Source of the DNA: Corynebacterium sp.
Lineage (GTDB): Bacteria > Actinomycetota > Actinomycetes > Mycobacteriales > Mycobacteriaceae
Assembly (NCBI RefSeq): GCF_022712195.1
Contig: NZ_JALAGY010000087.1
Location: 42,780-106,779, forward strand
Direction: 5' to 3'
Length of the DNA: 64,000 bases
In this document: piece after piece, positions 58,367 through 64,000 of the stretch
Numbering within the stretch: position 1 is the stretch's first letter
How the letters are laid out: each line of letters opens with the position of its first letter
Position numbers and translations under genes: made by a program
Notes under the pieces: model-generated
Told to the model about the DNA's origin: nothing
The model's database searches: none
Seen by the model: only the letters and a program-made list of their open reading frames with translations

Positions 58367-60256
58367 TCAGGAGGCGCCGGCGGGCTCAGACCCGCCGAGC
58401 AGGCCACTGAGCCAGACGATGTCGTCCACGAGCGTCACGCTGTCCAGCCAGTTGGCGAAGATGACGTCCGGGCGGGAGGGGTCGTCGAGGGTCACGGTGC
58501 CGAGGCCGAAGGCGTTGTCCCAGGTCACCAGGCTGACCTTGGGGAGCAGGCCGGCGTCGGCGTCATCGGCGACGGCCTCGATCTCCGGCAGGCTGAGGTA
58601 GTTCGGGCGCTCGTCGCCGTTGACCTCGACGGCGGGGAAGAACACCACGCGATGCCCCAGCCACTCGACGGTGACGGGGTCCCGGAAGCCGTAGTCGCTG
58701 GTCAGCCAGGCGGCGGTGGTGGTGCGGGTGGTCGTCTCGGTGACCGGTTCGCCGGCGTCGTCCAGGACGGGGTTGCCGTCCTCGTCGAGGACGGGGGTCT
58801 CGACCTCGTCGGTGTAGGTGTCGGAGGTGAGGCGGACGAAGTCCTTGGCGAACTTCAGGCGGTCGTCCTCGGAGGTGATGTTGTGCATCAGGTCGTCGAG
58901 GAACGGGGTGCTCTCGGCGTCCCCGGTGAACTGCTTGAGCAGGGCGTCGTTGCCGAGGACGAGGGAGGTGACGTCCGTGATGCCGACCTGGGTCTGCCGG
59001 TGCTCGCCGGGCTCGGGGTCACGCAGGTCCTGGTAGGTGTCGAAGGTGCCCAGGATGTTCGTGCACTTGCCGAGGCCTTCGGCGGTGGCGCGTGAGTTCA
59101 GGCCGAAGCAGCTGACTTCCTTGAGGGCGGGGATGTCGAGGTCGTCGACGGTGTTGATCATGTCCTCGACCTCGTCGCCGGCGAAGTCGACGATGCCGTC
59201 CTCGCGGAGCCGGTCGAAGTCGAGGGCCCCGCCGAACCAGGTCAGGCCGATCTCGTCGGTGTCCATGTTCATCGCGGAGGCGAAGCCGAGGCGTGTGTAG
59301 GCGACCGAGCTGCGGTCCTCGTCGGCGGCGGCGAGTGCGATCCCGGGCAGTCCGAAGAGTTCGTGGGCCTCGGCGGTCGCGTCGCCGCCGCGCATGGAGG
59401 CGGCGACCTGGGTGCCGTCACCGACGATGGTGGAGGTGCCGCGCGGCGCCGGACGGTCCGGAAGCTCGACGGGCCTGGTGTAGTCGTACTTCTGGCCGGT
59501 CAGGTACTCGGCGATCTTCAGCGCCTCGGTGCGCTTGGTGAGGTTGGCGTCGTATTCGACCTGGATCTTCTCGTATTCGACGCAGAAGCCGAGGACCTTC
59601 CTGACGCATTTGCCGTTCTCGGTGCGGAATGCTGCCTTGTACGGCAGTGCCGCCTCCTGCTGGACCTGTGCGTAGGTGCTGTAGGCGCCGAGGCGGCGGG
59701 GTTCGATGCTCGGGTAGCCGAGTGCCACTGCGGCGCGGCGTACGGCGGGGCTGAGGGCGTCCTGGTCCAGGGCCACGGCGCTGAGGATCTCGATCAGGTT
59801 GCGCTCACCGAGCCGGAAGGTCCCGATGATCGGGATGGTGATGTCGTCGCCCAGGTCGATGGTCATGTCCTCGGCGGCGGCGCCCACCTCGATGCTCTCG
59901 GGCAGGACGACGGCGATGCCGTCTCCGGTGGACTGGCTGCAGTCCGCGACGGCGGTGACCTCCGGTGCGGTACCTGTGCCGCCGGTGCCGTTTGTGCCGT
60001 CGGTGTCGGCGATGTTCAGGGGGAGGTTGCCGGGGTCGCCGGACCGGCAGAGTTCGACGTAGTCGAGGATCATCTCGTTCTCCAGCAGGTCACCGATCTG
60101 GCCGAGGTCGATGTCGGCGGGGCTGGAGGCCGGTCGTTCCTCGGGGCCGGCCAGGGGTTCCTCCTGGGCGGCGGCGGTGGGGAGCATGGTCACGCCGAGT
60201 GCGACGGCGGTGGCGGCAGCGGCGATGCTGCGGCAGGTGCGGCGGAAGACAGTCAC
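58367..60256 (-). CDS. Large secreted protein of unknown function (629 aa)
   Basis: Sec signal peptide (FRRTCRSIAAAATAVALGVTMLPTAAAQ, cleavage likely after AAA/AQ) then about 600 extracytoplasmic residues without anchor. Cys residues are few and spread. Segments such as PIIGTFRLGERNLIEILSAVALDQDALSPAVRRAAVALGYPSIEPRRL and the SVAYTRLGFASAMNMD region look conserved, as in corynebacterial secreted proteins of unknown function. The acidic segment VLDEDGNPVLDDAGEPVTET is a repeat-like loop. GTG 60256 start. The promoter carries two exact 14-bp direct repeats. No function assigned. Confidence 0.8.
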   Translation of the reverse strand: MTVFRRTCRSIAAAATAVALGVTMLPTAAAQEEPLAGPEERPASSPADIDLGQIGDLLENEMILDYVELCRSGDPGNLPLNIADTDGTNGTGGTGTAPEVTAVADCSQSTGDGIAVVLPESIEVGAAAEDMTIDLGDDITIPIIGTFRLGERNLIEILSAVALDQDALSPAVRRAAVALGYPSIEPRRLGAYSTYAQVQQEAALPYKAAFRTENGKCVRKVLGFCVEYEKIQVEYDANLTKRTEALKIAEYLTGQKYDYTRPVELPDRPAPRGTSTIVGDGTQVAASMRGGDATAEAHELFGLPGIALAAADEDRSSVAYTRLGFASAMNMDTDEIGLTWFGGALDFDRLREDGIVDFAGDEVEDMINTVDDLDIPALKEVSCFGLNSRATAEGLGKCTNILGTFDTYQDLRDPEPGEHRQTQVGITDVTSLVLGNDALLKQFTGDAESTPFLDDLMHNITSEDDRLKFAKDFVRLTSDTYTDEVETPVLDEDGNPVLDDAGEPVTETTTRTTTAAWLTSDYGFRDPVTVEWLGHRVVFFPAVEVNGDERPNYLSLPEIEAVADDADAGLLPKVSLVTWDNAFGLGTVTLDDPSRPDVIFANWLDSVTLVDDIVWLSGLLGGSEPAGAS

Positions 60257-60312
60257 GGGTTGAGGCTTTCGGTGCTACGGCAGGGAAGACGGATGTGACA
60301 GGAGAGGAAGTT

Positions 60313-60353
60313 TCACATAAGTAACATACGCCACTTCAGTCACATAAGTAACA
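60313..60353 (-). promoter_or_regulatory. Two 14-bp direct repeats TCACATAAGTAACA
   Basis: Identical copies at 60313-60326 and 60340-60353, period 27 bp, in an AT-rich stretch starting 57 bp before the GTG of the secreted-protein gene. On that strand each reads TGTTACTTATGTGA. Two sites on nearly the same face of the helix (27 bp) suit a dimeric regulator. Confidence 0.75.
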
Positions 60354-60408
60354 CCCGTAACTTCCTTACCCCCGCGGGTACCCCACGACCGTCACGGTCA
60401 GGTTCCTC

Positions 60409-61005
60409 TCAGAGCTCCCGCACGACCCGCGCCGGCGTCCCCACCGCCAGGACGCCCGACGGCAGGTCGCGCGTCACCACCGACCCGGCGCCGACGACCA
60501 CGTCGTCCCCGACCGTCACCCCGGCGCACACCGTGACCCCGCCGCCGAACCACACGTTGCGGCCCAGGGTGATCGGCGCACCGTACTCCCAGCCGCTGGC
60601 GCGCAGGTCATGGTCCTCCATCGGGTGCAGCGGGGTCAGGAACCGTGCACCCGGCCCGATCCGGCAGTGGTCGCCCAGCGTCACGGGGCAGACGTCGAGG
60701 ATCGTGGCGTCGACGTTGACGAACACGTCGTCGCCCAGGCGCACGTTCGTCCCGTAGTCCACCCGGAGCCCCGGCCAGACCTCGGTGCGGGCCCCGACAC
60801 TTCCCAGCAGGTCCCGGATCTGCCTGTCCCACGACGCTGTGTCGGAGGGGTCGGTCTGCGACAGGCGGAAACAGGCGGACCTGGCTGCCAGGGAGGCGGC
60901 GGCGATCTCCGGGTCGGTGGCCAGGTAGTGGTCGCCGGCGACCATGCGGTCCCACATGGAACGGTTGTCGGCGGGGTCGGGGAGGCTGTGGTCAGTGCTG
61001 TCCAT
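60409..61005 (-). CDS. Maltose/galactoside O-acetyltransferase-like hexapeptide protein
   Basis: 198 residues. N-terminal helical part (MWDRMVAGDHYLATDPEI, as in LacA/Maa), then left-handed beta-helix hexapeptide repeats. The His-containing loop FLTPLHPMEDHDLR holds the catalytic His, and WEYGAPITLGRNVWFGGGVTV and VGAGSVVTRDLP are typical. Uses acetyl-CoA to acetylate sugar hydroxyls. ATG 61005 places the family-typical start. Divergent from metB. Confidence 0.92.
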   Translation of the reverse strand: MDSTDHSLPDPADNRSMWDRMVAGDHYLATDPEIAAASLAARSACFRLSQTDPSDTASWDRQIRDLLGSVGARTEVWPGLRVDYGTNVRLGDDVFVNVDATILDVCPVTLGDHCRIGPGARFLTPLHPMEDHDLRASGWEYGAPITLGRNVWFGGGVTVCAGVTVGDDVVVGAGSVVTRDLPSGVLAVGTPARVVREL

Positions 61006-61116
61006 GCGGCCCACCCTGCCAGAAGGCGGAGGAAGGGCAGGGGCGCGTCCCGGGGTAGACCGCTCGGTTCGGTAGGATGGGCACGTTCCGTCCCGAGCAG
61101 CCCAGGAGTACCAGAG

Positions 61117-62382
61117 ATGAGCAGCGACGCCCCGTCCGCCCAGCCCACCGAGCATGAGTCGCGCGCTGACGCCGGTACCGCCGCCCGCCGCGCCGCCGCC
61201 CTGCAGGCGGGCCAGCGTCTGACGGACGCCACCGGCCGGCCGTTCGGGTTCGACACCAACGCCATCCACTCCGGCTATGAACCGGACGGTCAGACCGGCG
61301 CGATCAACGCCCCGATCTACGCCTCCACCACCTACGCGCAGGACGGTGTCGCCCGGCTCCGCGGCGGTTTCGAGTACTCGCGCTGCGGCAATCCGACGGT
61401 CACCGCCCTGGAGGAGACGGTCGCCGCCCTGGAGGGCGCGAAGTTCGGGCGGGCCTTCGCCTCCGGCATGGCGGCTACGGACACCGTCCTGCGGGCTCTA
61501 CTGCAGCCCGGCGCCCACGTCATCCTCGGCAACGACGCCTACGGCGGGACGTTCCGCCTGCTCGACACCACCTACCGGGACTGGGGTGTGGAGGTGTCGG
61601 TGGTCGACACTGCCGACACCGCGCAGGTCGCCGCGGCCCTGCGCCCCGAGACGAAGCTGGTGTGGCTGGAGACCCCCACCAACCCGCTGCTCGGCGTCAC
61701 CGACATCGCCGCCACCGCCGGTGCGCTGGAGGGCCACCCGGCCAGGCTCATCGTGGACAACACCTTCGCCAGCCCCTACCTGCAGCGGCCCCTGGCGCTG
61801 GGGGCGGACGTGGTGATGCACTCGACCACGAAGTACCTCGGCGGGCACTCGGACGTGGTGGGCGGTGTCATCGTCACCGACGACGAGGATCTGGACGGGG
61901 AGCTCCTCTTCCTCCAGGGTGGTGTCGGTGCGGTGCCCAGCCCCTTCGACGCCTACCTGACCTACCGCGGCATCAAGACCCTCGGTGTGCGGATGGACCG
62001 CCACTGCGCCAACGCGCAGGCCGTGGCCGAGTACCTCACGACGCGTCCGGAGATCTCGCAGGTGCTCTACCCGGGTCTGCCCGACCACCCGGGGCACGCG
62101 ACCGCCGCCGCGCAGATGGACGGTTTCGGCGCCATGGTCTCGGTGCGGTTCGCCGGTGGCGAGGCGCCTGCCCTGCAGTTCTGCGAGAACACCCGGCTGA
62201 TCTGCCTGGCGGAGTCGCTCGGCGGGGTGGAGTCGTTGCTGGAGCACCCGGCGAAGATGACCCACCAGTCCGCCGCCGGCTCCGCCCTGGAGGTGCCGGA
62301 CGACCTGGTGCGCATCTCCATCGGCATCGAGAACATCGAGGACCTCCTCGCCGACCTCGGGCAGGCGCTGGACGCCCTGTGA
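61117..62382 (+). CDS. metB: Cystathionine gamma-synthase MetB
   Basis: 421 residues. PLP fold type I of the Cys/Met metabolism family: FDTNAIHSGYEPDGQTGAINAPIYASTTYAQDG, the active-site Tyr in YSRCGNPT, the PLP Lys in MHSTTKYLGGHSD and SLGGVESLLEHPAKMTH. Joins O-acyl-homoserine with cysteine to form cystathionine in methionine synthesis (gamma-lyase activity cannot be excluded). The N-terminal tail of about 40 residues is longer than usual. ATG 61117 follows CAGGAG by 11 nt. Translation-coupled to the following gene (GTGA). Confidence 0.94.
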   Translation: MSSDAPSAQPTEHESRADAGTAARRAAALQAGQRLTDATGRPFGFDTNAIHSGYEPDGQTGAINAPIYASTTYAQDGVARLRGGFEYSRCGNPTVTALEETVAALEGAKFGRAFASGMAATDTVLRALLQPGAHVILGNDAYGGTFRLLDTTYRDWGVEVSVVDTADTAQVAAALRPETKLVWLETPTNPLLGVTDIAATAGALEGHPARLIVDNTFASPYLQRPLALGADVVMHSTTKYLGGHSDVVGGVIVTDDEDLDGELLFLQGGVGAVPSPFDAYLTYRGIKTLGVRMDRHCANAQAVAEYLTTRPEISQVLYPGLPDHPGHATAAAQMDGFGAMVSVRFAGGEAPALQFCENTRLICLAESLGGVESLLEHPAKMTHQSAAGSALEVPDDLVRISIGIENIEDLLADLGQALDAL

Positions 62383-63140
62383 GCGCAGGCCCCACCTACG
62401 ACCCCGCGGCCTGCCGCATCGGGATCACCCCCGGTCACGCCGTCCTGCACGTGGAACTGTGGCACCCGAACTGGGGCACCGCAGCCACCGACGCGCTGCG
62501 CCGCAGCCTCTTCGGCGCCGACGGCCCCGCCGGGGGAGCGGCGCCGGACGCCACGGTCGCCCACCGGATGCTGGACGACGCCCTCGGCGCCGACCGGGCC
62601 GCCGCCTGGCTGGGGCGGGTGACCGTCACCGACCGCAGTCCGCGGAACGCGGTCGGCATGGGGGAGCTGCAGGACCGCGTCGGACGTATGGCGGCGGACG
62701 CCGTGGGCCCCGACGGCCGTCCCGCGCACACCGTCCTGAATACCGGGCAGGACGCGACGCGCAGGACGGCGCGGATCGTCCTGCCCCTGTCACCGACGGT
62801 GGCGCCGGGCTGCGACCTGCACGTCCAGGTGACGCTGGGGACCGACCCCGTGGCGTCGTCCGACCTGACGATGGCCCAGATCGAGGACCGCTCCGCCGCC
62901 GTCCGCGACGCACTCGCCGACACCGTCGACGAGAACAACGCCGGCGTCCTCGCCGTCACCGAGTTCCGGCCCGGGGCGGACACCCTGCACTTCTACCTCG
63001 ACCCGCAGGCCCCGGCCGTGGCCGACAGGTCGGTGCTGAACACCTTGCGTGCGGTGGCGTCGGCCTGGCAGTACGGCGACACGGTCGTCGACGAGGAGAA
63101 TGACCCGGCGTGGGACGCCGTCCGCGCCTACCGCGTGTGA
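62379..63140 (+). CDS. DUF695-like protein coupled to metB
   Basis: 253 residues, cytoplasmic. GTG 62379 overlaps the metB stop TGA (GTGA), so it is coupled. The C-terminal half has FYLDPQAPAVADRSVLN and QYGDTVVDEENDPAWDAV, a pattern with DxxW as in DUF695-type proteins; the N-terminal half has strands such as GITPGHAVLHVELWHP. Its role in methionine metabolism is unknown and may be incidental. Confidence 0.75.
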   Translation: MSAGPTYDPAACRIGITPGHAVLHVELWHPNWGTAATDALRRSLFGADGPAGGAAPDATVAHRMLDDALGADRAAAWLGRVTVTDRSPRNAVGMGELQDRVGRMAADAVGPDGRPAHTVLNTGQDATRRTARIVLPLSPTVAPGCDLHVQVTLGTDPVASSDLTMAQIEDRSAAVRDALADTVDENNAGVLAVTEFRPGADTLHFYLDPQAPAVADRSVLNTLRAVASAWQYGDTVVDEENDPAWDAVRAYRV

Positions 63141-63152
63141 ACGACTGCGGTG

Positions 63153-63158
63153 TAGCTT
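63153..63158 (+). promoter_or_regulatory. -10 element TAGCTT of OmdA-like gene (leaderless type)
   Basis: TAGCTT ends 7 nt before ATG 63166. Confidence 0.45.
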
Positions 63159-63165
63159 CAGGACC

Positions 63166-63474
63166 ATGAGCGGAACAGCCACCCCTGCACCGTCCCCAGT
63201 CCCCGGCGGCGTCGTCCACGACCTGCCGGACGACCTGCGCGCCGCGATCCTCGGCGGTCCGCGCGGCGCGGGCGACGACGGTAGCCCGTCGGTGGCCCGC
63301 AGCGTCCTGCACCTGTGGGAGGACATCACCCCGCTGGCGCGCAACGAGTTCATCTGCTGGGTGGAGGACGCCAAACAGTCCGCGACACGCGCCCGCCGCG
63401 TGCGACGCACCTGTGAGGAACTCGAGGAAGGCAAACGCCGCCCCTGCTGCTGGCCCGGATGCAGGCACCGCTGA
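63166..63474 (+). CDS. YdeI/OmdA-like protein
   Basis: 102 residues. The C-terminal half, FICWVEDAKQSATRARRVRRTCEELEEGKRRPCCW, matches the OmdA (bacteriocin-protection, YdeI/OmpD-associated) helical pattern E-x3-W-x2-A-K-x2-T-R-x-R-R. The preceding P-D-D-L-R-A-A sequence is the usual linker. The N-terminal domain of longer homologues is missing, so it is a short variant. The last residues are Cys-rich (CCWPGCRHR), perhaps metal-binding. Confidence 0.75.
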   Translation: MSGTATPAPSPVPGGVVHDLPDDLRAAILGGPRGAGDDGSPSVARSVLHLWEDITPLARNEFICWVEDAKQSATRARRVRRTCEELEEGKRRPCCWPGCRHR

Positions 63475-63486
63475 CGCAGGACGGAC

Positions 63487-63900
63487 TCAGCCGAGGACCA
63501 GCAACGTCACGGTGGCGGGCCCCACGGCACGGAGACCATGCACGCGACCTGCGTCGATGTGCATCGCCGAGCCGGGGGAGAGGGTGACGGGGTCTGTGCC
63601 GCCGTCGCTGTCGCGGCGGATGGTCACCTCGACGGTGCCGACCTGACCGAGAATCAGGATCGGAGCGGCGGCACTGTGGTCCGCCATCAGGTCGCCGTCG
63701 CGGAACGCCAGCCGGGTCACTATGGCCCCGTCGACCCGGGTGAGCCGTTCGACAGCGGGTCTCGCCTGCGCATCGCCGGTGCGGGGGATGGTGTAGTCGT
63801 CTTTCACTGTCCCGGGGTGGGCGTCGGCGAGGCCGTCGATGTAGGGCCAGCCGGGGTGGGACTCGGTGTTCGCGGTGGTGTGGTGTGGTGTGGGCGTCAT
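63487..63900 (-). CDS. Cupin-domain protein
   Basis: 137 residues. One cupin barrel from about residue 45: LAFRDGDLMADHSAAAPILILGQVGTVEVTI with a partial metal motif (His, then Gln/Glu), and LSPGSAMHIDAGRVHGLRAV carrying a His near the second motif. Motif 1 lacks the usual HxH, so metal binding is uncertain. Common as small-molecule sensors or in polar metabolite turnover. ATG 63900. It ends 12 bp from the OmdA-like gene end, convergent. Confidence 0.8.
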   Translation of the reverse strand: MTPTPHHTTANTESHPGWPYIDGLADAHPGTVKDDYTIPRTGDAQARPAVERLTRVDGAIVTRLAFRDGDLMADHSAAAPILILGQVGTVEVTIRRDSDGGTDPVTLSPGSAMHIDAGRVHGLRAVGPATVTLLVLG

Positions 63901-63929
63901 GGTCCGGCCCAGCTTAGTCACGTACCCCG

Positions 63930-64000
63930 ATGTCGGATAGTCGCCCTCCCAGGTAGGAATTCGGGCCCGAATGCTGCACAGGAGGGCGACTATCCGACAT
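63930..64000. repeat. Perfect 20-bp inverted repeat with internal palindrome, right edge
   Basis: The 20-nt arms (63930-63949 and 63981-64000, beginning ATGTCGGATA) are exact complements. Inside them lies a second perfect palindrome, ATTCGGGCCCGAAT (63959-63972). It is at the window edge and upstream of the cupin gene. Terminator, operator or miniature element cannot be told apart from one copy. Confidence 0.85.

Overview
The window is about 64 kb of high-GC actinobacterial chromosome. The best fit is a Corynebacterium-like member of the Mycobacteriales. Pointers are a strongly GC-rich third codon position, many GTG starts, ten genes with a TANNNT -10 hexamer only 6-8 nt before the start codon (leaderless style), an AlkB/rubredoxin/rubredoxin-reductase alkane operon, an OPT transporter, lipoproteins with actinobacterial lipoboxes, and an MptC/GT87-type mannosyltransferase. 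The species is inferred, not proven. No rRNA, tRNA, CRISPR array, phage or intact insertion sequence was seen.

Layout. 1-2.9 kb: a Baeyer-Villiger-type monooxygenase fused to an alpha/beta hydrolase (cut by the left edge) and an SDR dehydrogenase, a ketone/ester catabolic pair. 2.9-6.9 kb: an RpiR regulator and an ABM-fold protein divergent from an MFS importer and an amidohydrolase. 6.9-10.5 kb: a MacB/FtsX-type ABC system behind four 13-bp repeats. 10.5-11.9 kb: an AT-richer island with a secreted protein and a two-helix membrane partner. 11.9-16.3 kb: a sugar/inositol-type MFS transporter, an OPT peptide/siderophore-type transporter and an FMN reductase under a MarR-like palindrome. 16.2-25.4 kb: a surface acyltransferase, deoC, a heterodimeric ABC exporter, an SRPBCC protein and an ABC-F protein with a possible leader peptide. 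25.5-33.1 kb: isochorismatase-like hydrolase, membrane acyltransferase-like protein, methyltransferase, DoxX, aldehyde dehydrogenase, DJ-1 and a gamma-glutamyltransferase lipoprotein. 33.3-39.4 kb: aldo/keto reductase, two CNNM/CorC-type proteins behind a translated leader, tandem DUF4442-like proteins and Dps. 39.5-44.3 kb: GT87 enzyme, a frameshifted secreted nuclease, a CPBP protease and a DAACS symporter.

44.4-49.4 kb is the clearest metabolic unit, transcribed leftward: alkB, an undescribed small membrane protein, two rubredoxins (one only 58 codons long), rubredoxin reductase and a type-B carboxylesterase. This would take alkanes to alcohols, with electrons passing reductase to rubredoxin to AlkB. 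The BVMO-hydrolase, SDR and aldehyde dehydrogenase elsewhere could serve downstream oxidation, but that link is inference.

49.9-64 kb: a large orphan protein, an ABC ATPase, signal peptidase I, a variant histidine phosphatase coupled to a second DAACS symporter, a PhoA-type alkaline phosphatase, an orphan lipoprotein, a large secreted orphan behind two 14-bp direct repeats, an acetyltransferase, metB with a translationally coupled DUF695-like gene, an OmdA-like protein, a cupin, and a perfect 20-bp inverted repeat at the right edge.

The most novel-looking items are the 29-codon leader that overlaps the first CorC gene, the ATG-CGG-AAG-TAG mini-ORF before the ABC-F gene, the low-GC secreted/membrane pair, the palindrome shared by the FMN reductase and DoxX genes, and the extra membrane gene inside the alkane operon.
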